Assembly (NCBI RefSeq): GCF_000340215.1
Contig: NW_006921533.1
Span: 7,130,500 to 7,194,499 of the forward strand
Direction of reading: 5' to 3'
DNA from: Pseudocercospora fijiensis CIRAD86
Taxonomy: Eukaryota; Ascomycota; Dothideomycetes; Mycosphaerellales; Mycosphaerellaceae
Length of the DNA: 64,000 nt
A program made the position numbers and the translations under genes. Shown here piece after piece: positions 12,086-23,575 of the stretch; within the stretch, counting starts at the first letter, position 1; each line of letters starts with the position of its first letter. The notes beneath the pieces are model-generated. The model saw only the letters and a program-made list of their open reading frames with translations, was not told the DNA's origin and did not search any database.

Positions 12086-13687
12086 ATGGATGCCGTCCTG
12101 TTGAAAATTGCCCAGTTTGAACGTGGACCTGGCGCTGCAATTGCCATATTGAAGGATGGCGAACTCGTTGCAAAGCATACATATGGATTCGCAGATCTTG
12201 ACCGGCACATTCAGCTAACAACGTTAACCCAGCTACCAATATGCTCGATCTCAAAGCAGATGGTGTGTCTGGTACTGGCCGATCTGATCAAGAATCCGAC
12301 TGCAGCCATAACAGCGCGAGGCAAGGATATTTCTGAGCTCATGGCCGAGGAATTGCACAACCTTCTTCCTGGCGTCAGCGGCAGTGATCTGGAAGTGGCA
12401 CATCTATACAACATGCAAAGTGGCATTAGAGACTATTGGGCCATGACCACAATATGGGGCGCGAGACCCGATGGTGCATTTTCTTTGGCCCATGATGCTC
12501 CAGAAAGCTTGAAAAGAGTCAAAGCCTTCCATTTCAAGCCGGGCACGGAGTTCTCGTACTCTAATGTCAACTTTCACGTTCTAGCACGTCTGATAGAGAA
12601 TGTTTCCGGCGTGTCTCTCGGACAACTTCTGGCGGAAAGAGTCTTTATTCCGGCAGGCATGAAGACAGCCCTGCTGTCCGCAAACACGATCGGACATCCT
12701 CTTCCCTGCGTTGGCTATGAAGGCGATGAGAAGCATGGATACTTAGCCGCTACGAATCGAATCGAGTGGTCTGGCGATGCAGGTATAGTCGCGAGTCTGG
12801 AAGATATGATCGCTTACGAGAAGTACCTGGATCGATCATGGGAAGATTCGAAGAGCAATTATCGTTATATCGCCCAACCGCAAAGCTATAAGGATGGTTC
12901 TACTGCAAAGTACGGATTTGGGTTGGGCCACGGAGAGGTTGATGGCAAAATAACCCTTGGCCATGGCGGCGCGTTACGCGGCTACCGTTTGCACAGGATT
13001 CACATGCCGGAGGAGAGAATTTCGGTTGTAGCCATGTTCAATCATGAAGTCGATGCAGCTGTTGTGGTAGACTGCATCCTCAGGCAAGCTCTGCAATTGG
13101 AGAAACCCGTGTCAGTCCTCCATGCACCGTCGCCCGAGTGGAATGGTAGCTTCTTGGACGAGGCAACACAACTATTGATTAAAGTCGAGAGCGAGAATGA
13201 TAAAGAAGTCGTCATTGCCTATGCGGGCCACGAAGAGAAGCCCCAATTGACCGGGCCCAGCACTGCGGAGAGCAAGACGATGCTTGCCAGCATTAATGGC
13301 GATACGTTGAACATTGAACGAAAACGGGAGCATCGAATGCTCAAGGCCGCCAGAGTGCCCAAGGTTGAGAGAACAGACTTGGACGGGTCTGTAGAGGAGT
13401 GTATTGGTGAATATAGATGTGAAGAGTCGGACAGCATTCTGCGATGCACTGGTGCCGGAGGTGTCCTCTACGGATTCTTTGCTGGATTTCTGGGCCAAGG
13501 CCCATTGCACATCATGAGGCCGGTCGCGAAGGACATTTGGCTGTTAGCTGATCCAAGAGGTATGGACGCACCTGCCCCTGGAGACTGGACTGTGGTGTTT
13601 GGACGAGGCGAAGATGGGCATATCAAGAGTGTCAGCGTTGGTTGTTGGCTCGCCAGGCGGCTTGGGTTTGTCAAAGTCCCTTCATAG
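12086..13687 (+). CDS. D-aminopeptidase / beta-lactamase-fold serine hydrolase (S12)
   Basis: A 533-aa protein with the three S12 (penicillin-recognising) signatures at near-canonical spacing: SISK (S54, K57), YSN (Y158) and HGG (H293). The N-terminal segment GPGAAIAILKDGELVAKHTYGF and PICSISKQM closely fits bacterial D-aminopeptidase (DAP), and the roughly 200-residue C-terminal part corresponds to its two beta-barrel domains. Such enzymes release N-terminal D-residues or hydrolyse related amides and esters; the fungal substrate is unknown. I prefer the ATG at 12086 (A at -3, G at +4, at the domain start). An upstream in-frame ATG at 11945 would add 47 residues without similarity. No signal peptide is obvious. 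The bacterial resemblance raises old horizontal transfer, but base composition is unremarkable. Confidence 0.82.
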   Translation: MDAVLLKIAQFERGPGAAIAILKDGELVAKHTYGFADLDRHIQLTTLTQLPICSISKQMVCLVLADLIKNPTAAITARGKDISELMAEELHNLLPGVSGSDLEVAHLYNMQSGIRDYWAMTTIWGARPDGAFSLAHDAPESLKRVKAFHFKPGTEFSYSNVNFHVLARLIENVSGVSLGQLLAERVFIPAGMKTALLSANTIGHPLPCVGYEGDEKHGYLAATNRIEWSGDAGIVASLEDMIAYEKYLDRSWEDSKSNYRYIAQPQSYKDGSTAKYGFGLGHGEVDGKITLGHGGALRGYRLHRIHMPEERISVVAMFNHEVDAAVVVDCILRQALQLEKPVSVLHAPSPEWNGSFLDEATQLLIKVESENDKEVVIAYAGHEEKPQLTGPSTAESKTMLASINGDTLNIERKREHRMLKAARVPKVERTDLDGSVEECIGEYRCEESDSILRCTGAGGVLYGFFAGFLGQGPLHIMRPVAKDIWLLADPRGMDAPAPGDWTVVFGRGEDGHIKSVSVGCWLARRLGFVKVPS

Positions 13688-13963
13688 CGCAGTAGAGTAG
13701 CGCGAGTATGGCGAGAAGTGCATCTGGCAAGGAGCCCTTCCGAATGCAGTGGTGATGAGGATGCAACATTCGTGCTCGCCGTTGAGTTGACTTCATGTCC
13801 AATGTCCATGCTGAATCCTGAGGTTCAAGGTTCCCGGTCGACTGCCGCCAAGACTTGAGGTCAGTGCTTCTCCCCAGTGCTGCCCGCCACCGCCACCGCC
13901 GACGTCCTGCGTATTGCTGGCAAGGCCCAGAACGAACACTCCACTGCAACGGCATCAAGTAAC

Positions 13964-15755
13964 ATGAATTCTAAAGCTCTGCCTACTGAAGACGGCCTTG
14001 AGCCCGGCCAGCGACGGACCAGCCCCTGCAGCAGCCATTGGAAACAGATTACCCTAGCCGTTGCTGCTCTCTGCTTGTTTCTGACTGGGCACAAGACATT
14101 TCGACCTGGAAAGCACCAATGCCATCACAAGTCGGATGGCCTGCGTCGATATGCGGGTGAAAAGATATCTTGGAAGCCGTGCGGCGATGTTGCTGGCCGC
14201 CCGGTCGAATGCAGTGACATCGACGTGCCGATGGACCAGTTCAATGACACCAATTCGGGCAACAAGACCTTCAGTATTCCTTTGATTCGTGCCCGAGGAA
14301 AGGATGCTACGCAGAATCTGCTTCTCAACCCTGGCGGTCCTGGCGGCTCTGGCGTCGAATTTCTCTTCCGGAGAGGAAAGCAGTTATCCGAAATTGTGGG
14401 TGAAGGATTCCATCTATTGTCTTTTGACCCAAGAGGCATCAATGGCTCCAAACCACTGGCTTCGTGCTATCCTGATCGGGAGTCACGTAGAAGCCTCTCT
14501 GGCGTAAGAGATTTGGAACCAATTCACGACAGCCCGGAAGTGTATGCATGGACGCAGAACTTTGTCAAGGCTTGTGCGGATACGATGGGAGAGCATGGTC
14601 TTTACATCAACACGCCACAGACAGCTGCAGACATGAACAACATCCTGGATGCTGTAGGACAAGAGGACATGGTGTACTGGGGCTTCTCATACGGCACTCT
14701 TCTCGGACAGACCTACGCTAGCCTGTTTCCAGAGCGGTCCACACGAGTCATCATCGATGGTGTTGTCAACGCTTTCAATTGGTACGGCGATATATTCGAC
14801 GATGAGTCCTTCACCGATACTGAAAATGTTCTGGAAGGCTTCTTCCGGGAATGTTTCAAAGCCAAGGAAAATTGCAGCCTGTCATCGGTTGCAAAGGATA
14901 GTCATCACTTGCGCAAGCTTGTATTCGATTTCTCAGAAGAAATGAAGCAACAGCCCATCAGCGTATACGTCAACAACACAGTCTATGGTCTTCTAGACTA
15001 CCCAAGTTTGTGGTACAACGGCATCTTTCCTGCCCTTTATAAGCCTGCTTCATGGTGAGTCCTTACGGAGAGAACTTTTCCGATTTCATGTGCTGATATC
15101 TTGCAGGTATTCTCTAGCCGAAAATCTTGCAAAGCTTCTCAAGGGCAACGCCACAGGTGCATTCCTTGCCTACGGACGGAGCGCCGCGTGGGACATGGAA
15201 GGCGACGCGAATCAATTCGTCAGTCTGAACGATGCGCCTACTGGGCCAGCATATTGGCCCCAAGATCGGGAGACTCTGCTTCAGGAAATCCTCCCAGAGC
15301 TGAACAGAAGCATCTTTGCCGCCACTGAAACTGGTAATTACTATGCTAGACAGCAGTGGTCAATACCGACAACGCACAACTTTACACAGCTCCCACACGT
15401 CAATACGGCACATCCTTTGCTTGTTCTCTCGACCACATACGATCCGATCTGCCCGTTAATCTCGGCCAAGGCTGCGAGTGCGGCTTTTGAAGGTTCACAA
15501 ATTGTCGAGGTTGTGGGCTATGGCCATTGCTCAGTCGCTGTGGCATCAACTTGTCTCGCCAAGCACGTGCGTGACTTCCTATACCATGGAACCTTGCCGC
15601 ATAGCTATACCAAGTGCGAAGTAGACGGACCATACTTTATCAAGCCCGAGGAAGATGGCAAGGTCGTAGCCCAGAGAGTCTTCGAGACTGCCGAAGAGGA
15701 AAAGATTCACTTGGCGCAGCTTGAGCTTGCAAGAGATTGGGAATGGCTCATCTAA
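13964..15755 (+). CDS. TAP-like alpha/beta hydrolase (peptidase S33 family), membrane-anchored
   Basis: Two exons, 13964-15054 and 15107-15755, with a 52-nt intron (GTGAGT to TTGCAG) give 579 aa. An N-terminal hydrophobic segment (ITLAVAALCLFLTG, about residues 29-42) suggests a signal anchor or signal peptide. The oxyanion region NPGGPGGSG, nucleophile elbow GFSYG (Ser242), Asp476 in TTYDPICP and His504 in GYGHCSVA make a complete triad in the order seen in tripeptidyl-aminopeptidase-like hydrolases (alpha/beta fold plus TAP-like C-terminal domain). Several NxT/S sites fit secretion. Probable role: extracellular or vacuolar exopeptidase. It follows the D-aminopeptidase-like gene on the same strand. 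Confidence 0.86.
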
Positions 15756-16295
15756 GCTGGTGGTCTCGTATTGCTGTTGCAATGGCTCAGGTGAGCACTA
15801 TCCTATGCTGGCGAGCTGTACATTGAGAAAATACTTGGCAGCATCGTTGTCTTTCGTTATTCCTTGCACGGTGTTCGGGGTCATTCGTATATCGAAAAGC
15901 ATGCTTCATCAGTAGGTACACTCAAGGATAGGTGCTGAGTGATTGATTATACCGCCGACGGGTCCGTGTTTCCGCCTAGGTAGGTTGGAGAACCAAATCT
16001 TGCACGAGCGAGTCAAAGGAAAATTCCATGATCAGACACATTCGAAATCGACGGAATGCCACAAAGAGAGCCAGACTTCAATGAGTCGTGCATCACCGTC
16101 ACAGTCAACTATCACGATTCCGACACCTACGACGACATAGTGGTTCATGAGGCAGACGAACCTGCGCGAGAGAAAATATTGCACTGAGACTTTTTGTCTT
16201 TGGGGAAAGAGCACGACGTGCAGTGAAATTGTACGAACTTGGATTGTAAGAAGCAAGACTGCCCGACTGTGAAAATTGAATGCATGACCGAAAAT
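15756..16295. other. Intergenic between convergent genes
   Basis: This segment separates the stops of the hydrolase (+) and the seven-transmembrane protein (-). I see nothing beyond presumed 3' UTRs. Confidence 0.45.
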
Positions 16296-17814
16296 CTAAA
16301 CCGCGTGTCCTGCTGTGTGCCCGCCGCCCTTCTCGTAGTCCAGATCGTTCGATATGGGCGACACAGGCGAACCTGGTTCTGGTTGCTTGCCAAACGTTTT
16401 TCGCTCAGTCTCTGCTCCAGTCGGTGATCCCACCAATGTGCTGTCCCTTTGAGCGCTTTCACTGAATTTCGTATTCTTGTTCGGAGACATCAAAATATCG
16501 AAATTCGAGCCGCTCGCTCTTCTCGCCTTCTTCTTCCAAAATGGTGTTCTAAGTAACGCCCACCATGCCGTGAAGACTTCGAATCGGCAGAGGAGGAAGA
16601 AGGCCTCGATTCCTACGAAGGCGAGTATGAACAGCGAGGCAACAGCAAAGCTCTCTTTGATGAGGATTGGGCCGGTGTACTGCAGGCATTGATTTTTGTC
16701 CTGCGTGCTGATCACACAAACGATCCACGGAATCAGTGAATCCGTGTTGGCGAAAGCCTGGATGGTATATTTGTCGTCGAAGACGATGAACATGACGCAA
16801 AAAAATGCTGCAGTGAAGATTGCCAAGATTACGATGGCGAAAGATCGCCATTGTAGAAGTACGACTTGCTTGACTCGTCGCGCTGTCGCTCGAGCAGTGC
16901 GTGAACGCGATGAGCTGATGACCGATGGCGACTTATTGCTTGGGTCTCTGCGTTGCTGTAGTGCGGAACTTAAGTAGACCTTAATGCAGTACGCAAATGT
17001 GGCAATCTGCAGGAGGAGAGCCAGGCCGCCGAAGCCAAGTAGCCAGCCCCAGTACGTAGCCAGTGATCCGACATTTACATGGCAGTAGCCACCGAATCGA
17101 AATGAGACTCCAGCATGCGCAAGCGTGGCTGTGGTGAGAGCGATGATGGTTGACCAAGCGCCGATATTCGCGGCCCAGTAAGACAGTGCGCCTGGAGATA
17201 TGTTCCAGCAGATTTGTATGTGCATGACGAGCGATCGGACAAGAATCCAGGTAACGTAGGTCATCAGGCCGAAGGCAACGAAAGCGCCGGAGAAAGCGCA
17301 AGTGAGGCTGCTGGATTGTCCGTTTGGCGTGATTGGATCGAAACACTGGTCAGGCTGGCGTGCGAGTGGCACGATGAAACCCAATTCGAGGATCATGATT
17401 GCGACCAGCAGAATGATATTGAGCCATGACCTCCGTGTGGCAGTGGCTGGGAGCAGTGCGTGTGAGACGAGGAGAAAGGCGCACAAGATGAATCCGGCCA
17501 CGTTCACCCATGCAGCGCCATCTGTGAGCGACTTGAAATGGTCTGGGTAGGTCCAGTCAAAGACAGGGCATGGTATGCAACATCTCGAAGCATTGCCCGT
17601 GACGACGAGCGGATTCGGAGCACAATTTCGACCTTCCTTGACTGAAGATAGTCAATACTGGTGATTTCAAGAATATGTGAAATGGTGGGCCGGGCCCATA
17701 CGCACATCCACCACTGTAAGGATATAATGACTCGCCGATGAAGGGACCCGGACAACCACCAGCATCAATATTCTGGAGGTTTCCGAACAGTGCTGGCAGA
17801 TTGGTGCCGGACAT
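16296..17814 (-). CDS. Seven-transmembrane receptor-like membrane protein
   Basis: The main exon, 16296-17641, encodes a Cys-rich lumenal segment (GRNCAPNPLVVTG, then CCIPCPVFDWTYPDHF) followed by about seven hydrophobic helices and a basic and Ser-rich cytoplasmic tail. A 64-nt intron (17642-17705, GTGCGT donor, CTTCAG acceptor) joins in phase to an upstream exon encoding GGCPGPFIGESLYPYSGG. The CxxPCP motif after a Cys-rich ectodomain fits fungal Frizzled/Smoothened-like or cAMP-receptor-like GPCR-type proteins, so a sensory role is likely but the ligand is unknown. The start at 17814 is provisional: the frame stays open upstream to about 17985 and includes a hydrophobic stretch (FFVFVLATPASS) that may be a signal peptide reached by another small intron. 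Confidence 0.68.
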
Positions 17815-19170
17815 GGCTCGGGACGGCGTAGCACTGCAATTGCAGGCGCGGATGAGAGACGTACTGGATTCGACGTCGCTGGGTGGCGAGGAAGCTGGTG
17901 TTGCCAGTACAAAGACAAAGAAATCGTGGCTGTGGCAATGGCATCGACGACGGCGTTGCCATGACGCCCTTCTTGAGTCGAACAATGAAGCATGTGGTAG
18001 GTCACAAAGCGCTCACTGATCAGGGCCATATGGTACATTCCGATTTCCGAAGCTTGCGTTCCATCGCGGACACGGGTTAGAGGTGAGGAATGTTGAAGTA
18101 GGTGTGGTAGGCATTCGACATACACACATGGAAGTTGCCCAGTGATTGTTGAATTGCATATTCATCAAGTGAACATTCGTTAAAGAACTTGAGTGCTGAT
18201 GAGGAATTGTCATATTCCTTCGGGGAAAGGTCGGCGAGGGTTACTGTAGACCGGAAGTACACCCTCTTCCAAAATTCCGGCAGTATTAGTATACCCTGAT
18301 GAGGAAGAGCCTCCGCACCCTGCGAACGCTATTTATCTAATAGGAGAAGCAGATTATGCCTGTATCAAGTTACAATCTTCCACTCGGGCGGCGGACGCTA
18401 GCATAAGTATGGCCTAGATTGACTGGTACCCTATCAACCCCTACTTAACCTGAACCCTCTCTAGGCTGCCAGTGCTTGAATATTCATTAACGCGTTCGAA
18501 TCAAATCGGTAGTGATTCTATTCAGTGATTTAATTCCAGGCTCTACGTATGACATTACCTTGCACAGCGCACACATATCCTCGGCCATGTCTGCTGGCGA
18601 GCGATGTTGGTATGATTTGCCGTCTTGCATTTGTGTGGCGCCCAATGCGGTAGCTGCTGTCGTTCAGCTGTGCTCTCTCGCGACCGCGACCCCACCTGCC
18701 ACGCACATGCGAATTTCGAAAGGCGTGCGAAAGGCCTCGGGCGGCGCAAAGTTGTGTTGTTCTGTTCCCCGCCTGACTACTCCGTACCCCGGGTTTCATT
18801 CGATCCTCCCCGCCATCTCTCTTGCTGATCAGCCCCACATCGCGTCGTGGCGCGAGCTTCCCTGGAGCCTCGGTCTAGTCATTTGACCGTCTGGGAGTGC
18901 AGCAGTGATAATGGACCACCTCAGGCAGCGGTCGCATGTCGTATGCCGTCCTACCGTAGCATTCAAAGCAGCAAGTCACTTCTGCAACACACTGCCATTT
19001 ATCCGCACATCGTTGACCACATTGCTACCCATCCCATCCCATTCTGAATGTCTTCCAGCAAGCAACGCAGGCAGACCTTGCGCTGCAATACTTCCACTGC
19101 CTGAAGCCGCGCCAGAATCCATTCTGCCTGCCTCTCAGCATTCATTCACACCGGACACACTCTCAAGACC
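17815..19170. other. Long divergent upstream region
   Basis: About 1.3 kb between the divergently transcribed 7TM gene and the uncharacterised plus-strand gene. The part nearest the 7TM gene probably contains its unresolved first exon (17815-17990). The remainder shows no domain-bearing frame. Confidence 0.45.
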
Positions 19171-20607
19171 ATGCCCACACCTACCTTCCTCCGCCGTCCC
19201 CCCAGCCAATGCAGCTGGCTTACGGCGAACACGCTCGACACCATGCACCCCAGCGAAGGACTTCCCTCTCGACATGTGCATGCCTGGCGCCAAGCAAGCG
19301 AGCTCTACCGTGACGCTCAAATCGCCATCAGCGCCGAAGCTTTTCTGGAGCTGTCCTGGACCATCGAGCAAACGCTCGAAAGCAACATGTGTTTGATCAA
19401 TGCCGCCATTCTCTTTGCCCAGCTTGGAGAGCCACATATAGCCACCGACATTTTGGATGGCGCTGAGCCGCCCGAGGAATTGGCCGCGCTTGTCATGTTC
19501 ATTCTCGGCCACGTAGAGGCTCAGCAGAGCCACCATGCTCGAGCACAGCTTTGCTTCAACATCTGTGTCAATAAGCTGAGCGTCGAGAGCGAACGCAAGT
19601 TGGACTTCAGACATTGCGGCCTGGACTTCGCGCTGTCGGTAGCCGACTGCCGCTACTATCTCTTCATTATCCGAACCATGAAAGACAGCCTGTCCGACGA
19701 ACTTGAGAGCCTGGCGAACTTTCCACTCGACACATTATTCAAGCCGCCGAAGCTCCCAGACGACGAGTACAATGCTCCACTGAGCCCAGTCAGCGACGTG
19801 TCATCCAGAAGTTCCATTGGAAGTGGCGTGCCGACGCTCACTGACCAAAGCATACCTTCATCGCTCGAAAACGCTCCAACTCCAACATCCACAGAGGCTC
19901 GGGATAGTGGCTTATGGTGTATGCCGGCACCTCTGCACAATGTCAAGCAGCAGCAAAGGGCAATCTCTCCCCTGCGATACGGTTTGTTTCCCAGGACGGG
20001 CGGTGTCGGCGAGGACCCGGTTCCCGTCTCTCATCTTCTGGATGAAGAAGTGGATGGTCTGCGAAGGATCACGTTAACAGACGGCAATGCGTCACAATGC
20101 ACCTTCGACACGACCGATGAATGGCTGCACACGATCATCGAAGACAGCGCATTTGACGGACCGCCAATCCTACCTCTAAAGAATCCCAGGCGAAACACAG
20201 CAGGCTCTCGAGAGCTACAAACGCCGGGCATTCCCTCAAGTCCGAATACCGCTGTAGACCCAATTCCCGTACCAGCTGTGCCAGTGTCAGGGCTTTCACA
20301 TCCTGTGGAAAAGCTTGTAGTCTCCTCGCCCCCGAAGCCTGCACCCGAGAGACGCAAGAGCAAGTTTAGGCTGGACAAAATGAGCAACAAGAGGGAGAAG
20401 AAGGATGTCGCTCCTCTGCCCCTGCTCATCCGTCCAAGTCTTCCGAGGACTCCCTCGGTCATGAGCAAGATGAGTTGGAAGTCGACGTTTTCGAGAAGAC
20501 CGCCGGGCGAGGAAAGGACGGGATATGCTTCTCAGTACCAGCGCAGGCTCGAAGCACAGCAAGTGAACTCTTTTGCCGTCTTCTTTGGCGGGTTTGGTAG
20601 GATGTGA
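19171..20607 (+). CDS. Uncharacterised protein with helical N-terminal half and disordered tail
   Basis: A single-exon 478-aa product. Residues about 35-190 are alpha-helical with regularly spaced Ala/Leu pairs (YRDAQIAISAEAFLELSWTIEQ, INAAILFAQLGEPHIATDIL), possibly TPR-like. The remainder is Ser/Pro-rich and probably disordered, with SP and TP sites. A short basic C-terminal region (RRKSKFRLDKMSNKREKKD, then SRRPPGEERTGYASQYQRRL) and a final hydrophobic FAVFFGGFGRM close the protein. I do not recognise the family. Coding character is supported by length and by an amino-acid pattern typical of fungal scaffold-like proteins. Confidence 0.7.
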   Translation: MPTPTFLRRPPSQCSWLTANTLDTMHPSEGLPSRHVHAWRQASELYRDAQIAISAEAFLELSWTIEQTLESNMCLINAAILFAQLGEPHIATDILDGAEPPEELAALVMFILGHVEAQQSHHARAQLCFNICVNKLSVESERKLDFRHCGLDFALSVADCRYYLFIIRTMKDSLSDELESLANFPLDTLFKPPKLPDDEYNAPLSPVSDVSSRSSIGSGVPTLTDQSIPSSLENAPTPTSTEARDSGLWCMPAPLHNVKQQQRAISPLRYGLFPRTGGVGEDPVPVSHLLDEEVDGLRRITLTDGNASQCTFDTTDEWLHTIIEDSAFDGPPILPLKNPRRNTAGSRELQTPGIPSSPNTAVDPIPVPAVPVSGLSHPVEKLVVSSPPKPAPERRKSKFRLDKMSNKREKKDVAPLPLLIRPSLPRTPSVMSKMSWKSTFSRRPPGEERTGYASQYQRRLEAQQVNSFAVFFGGFGRM

Positions 20608-21363
20608 AGCACTGTCGCTCTTGGTGTGATTCCAGGGCGCATTTCACAGCCTGGCACCTCACATGCCAAATACCCAACCAAGCAGACCAAGTCAGGCGCT
20701 GAGCTCAGTGCTTGTGCGTGGTCCGGCAGAATGTGTGGGCGCACGCCAACATTCTGCGGATGATTGAGTCGTCCGTTGCAGGGCAAAGATGGTAGAACCT
20801 TGCCTTGGCTGCGAAACGTGCTGCTATCTGGCTACGTCGGCCAGTTTTGTTCAGCATCGCTATGAGTGAACTCCAGCGCAATTCCAGAATGATGCGCATA
20901 AGACCGGCGACTTCGATTTTTCTGGTCGGACTCAAGCGGTTGTACGCCGAGACTTGCGGCTGTCGAGCGTGGTATCGCGTTATCGACAGTCTCGAAATGA
21001 CACTGCTTGCCTTTTCTTAAGCAACGCCCACAGCGGTTCCGATCGTGTCCAATAGAGATGGTCTTTTAGAATGGCGGCAACCGACTGCCTTCACAGTTAG
21101 ATCTCGGGAAGCTGTCGAGCATTCCCGACTCGCTCGTACTGCACGCTTGGGGAGATGGATCGTATCCCAGTGCAGAGGTACAGTAGAAGCGCGCGAGGAC
21201 GCGACACTGCCGATCCGGCTCTCATGATGCGACATTTGACTACAATCAATACTCGTATATCGTTTGTCAAATCTGCGCCTCTCTCGTTCCCTCGAAGAGC
21301 GAAGTGAAAGATGCCATGTAGAGAGGTAGAGAGGCTTGTCTGGTTTTCTGCGTATGAGTAAGA

Positions 21364-21395
21364 TCGCGACGCGACGCGACGCGACGCGACGCGAC
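21364..21395. repeat. GCGAC pentanucleotide microsatellite
   Basis: About six uninterrupted GCGAC units lie in the spacer upstream of the esterase gene. Confidence 0.9.
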
Positions 21396-21528
21396 CGCGC
21401 GGGACCACCGCCACCGCCAGCTCATCCTTGGCAAGAACCCAATCGTCCCGTCCTTCCTCACTTGCAAGCTTCAACTTCAACATTTCAACATTAATCTCGT
21501 CGCTTGTTTCCGCCATGAGCAGCGGCAA

Positions 21529-21604
21529 TCGCCTTCGCCCTCGCCTTCGCCTTCGCCTTCGCCTTCGCCTTCGCCTTCGCCTTCGCCTTCGCCTTCGCCT
21601 TCGC
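21529..21604. repeat. CGCCTT hexanucleotide microsatellite
   Basis: About twelve CGCCTT units, nearly perfect, placed 350 bp upstream of the esterase start. Read on the minus strand it would encode Gly-Glu repeats, but no supporting gene surrounds it. Confidence 0.92.
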
Positions 21605-21951
21605 AGCTTGGTATGAGCCTCAGAGGAACATGAATGGTTGGCGGTCGATCGTCACAGGGATAGATGATTGGGCTGCGACGAAAGCGTTCCACTCCGGGAG
21701 CACATCGGATCTGTTGACACTGGACAGTGTAAATGAGCGATAGGTGCAGCGTAAAGGACGAGACGCCCAAGCGAGACACGCCACCGTCCTACACCACCTC
21801 CTGTTTCCTTTGCCAAGTCCTACCCGTCCTTCGAGCATTCGCGCGTGGCCGAACACCTGGCCCCAGCCACGCCACGGCAACTCATTTACCCACCGCAATC
21901 GTCCCGTCCAGGCTGAATTTCTAAGCAACGAGTTTCGTCGCGCATGCCCAG

Positions 21952-23366
21952 ATGGCGGCGGCGGCGGCGGCGGCGGCGGCGCGTCTCATGCGAGTGCGAA
22001 GCTTCGGAGCCCTCCTGTGCCTTGCTCTGGCCAGCACAGCCTTGGCCGACAAGTCCGAAAGCAGCGCATCGACAACCTCGTCAGCTTCGTCACTTGCAAC
22101 CTATTTGACCTTCAAAGTTCCCGAGCCTATCTCAGCTCCAGGCGTAAACACTTCTTCGGGCTGTGGCAAGGAGCTTGACTCCGGCTTTGAACCTGGAGCT
22201 GACACGGCCGGGCCCTTCACCTTCAATACTTCAGATGTGAGAATCTCCAGCGTTCCAGAGAACCGGCGATCGCTTTGAGTTTGTCGCTTGAAATAAGATA
22301 CTGACGCTGCACTCAGGGCTATGGTCGCAAGTATACCATACACATACCCAAGTACTACCATATCAACAAGGCCTCTCCATTGATATTCGGCTTCCCTGGC
22401 AATACGAACACATACAAGGACATTGAAGACCAGACTGACCTCTCCGACGAGTCTATGAACCCATATGCCATCGCAGTATACGTTTCAGGCGTCAATCTCG
22501 GCTTTGTGTCGAATCCTGGTTATGGTGCTACCAAAGATGCCACTTTCCCCAAAGTTGACGACATCAGCTTCATGGAAGATTTCATCGAGCATCTGGCAGG
22601 CAAATTCTGTATCGACACTGGCCGCATTTGGGCGGTAGGACACAGCAATGGTGGGGGCCTGGTGAATGTCATGGCGTGCGACCCAACGCTGAGCACCAAG
22701 ATCACAGCGTTTGCCGCCAACTCTGGAGCATTCTACACCAACTTCACCGACGGCGACCCGGAAACGATCGACACTGGGACTACAACGCAGGGTAAATGCT
22801 TACCTGCGCGTGGGCATATTCCATTCATCGAGTTTCATGGCACAGACGACGATGTTGTGGAGTATGAAGGTGCGGATGATCATTCCTCTTATGGCATCCG
22901 AGTCCTACCAGACATTCAGCATTGGGCCTCGAGCTGGGCAGTACGTGACGGTTACAGTATTGACAATGTCACAAGTCGTCCTGACGATGATGTCAAAGTG
23001 TACCAGTAAGTTGACGTCTCAGAGTGATTTGAAAATATCCGACGCGACGGCTGACATTGGCTACTCGCATCCAGGTGGGGCGGTCCGGACAATCTGGGCA
23101 TTATCACGCATTACAGACTGAATGGCTGGATTCACAGTTATGCTCGAAAGTCCGCCGGCGCACCTATTGATGCAACGCCAATCATCATGGAGTTCTTCTA
23201 CAACCAGACCAACTTCACAACATCAAGAACCGCGACTTCGACAGGAACGCCCACGTCAACAAGCTCGGCTACTGCATCCTCGACATCGTCTGCTGCTGCC
23301 GGAAAGTTTGCAGAGTCTCACATCGCGAGCGTCGTAGCTGGTCTTGCGCTTGCATGGGTGCTGTAG
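21952..23366 (+). CDS. Secreted GPI-type esterase (feruloyl esterase / PHB depolymerase-like)
   Basis: Three exons, 21952-22236, 22317-23005 and 23075-23366, join in phase to 421 aa (introns of 80 and 69 nt, both GT-AG). A signal peptide (FGALLCLALASTALA) follows a poly-Ala start created by a GCG repeat; the in-frame ATG at 21988 could be the true start. The nucleophile elbow GHSNGG has Ser205, preceded by PLIFGFPGNTNT, and FHGTDDDVVEY and the IQHW histidine complete a plausible triad. This resembles CE1/LpqC-type feruloyl esterases and polyhydroxybutyrate depolymerases. The C-terminus is a Ser/Thr-rich stalk ending in a hydrophobic segment (IASVVAGLALAWVL), a likely GPI-attachment signal. 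Probable role: cell-wall or plant-polymer ester hydrolysis at the hyphal surface. Confidence 0.85.
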
Positions 23367-23575
23367 AATGTAAAGCGTACGACAGAGATTGTTAATTGAT
23401 GGGCGACATTAGCGGATCATAGAGCAGATAGAAATAGACTTCCTCTCTCCAGCTCCTTTTGCTGCTGAAATAAATCTTGTATCATTTGTTCCACTCTGAG
23501 AGCACAGCATACCGCAAAGTGAGGGGCCATACACAGCATACACGAATGAGAGCCTTGAGTCTACATGAATGGAGT

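Larger units (their letters stand above)
20608..21951. other. Gene-poor spacer with simple-sequence repeats
   Basis: 1.3 kb with no convincing gene. It contains the pentanucleotide and hexanucleotide arrays listed separately. Open frames here are short or are created by the repeats. Confidence 0.5.

Noticed and set aside
21477..21779. Minus-strand frame with a long Gly-Glu repeat
   Set aside because: Produced by the CGCCTT array; no conserved sequence flanks it.
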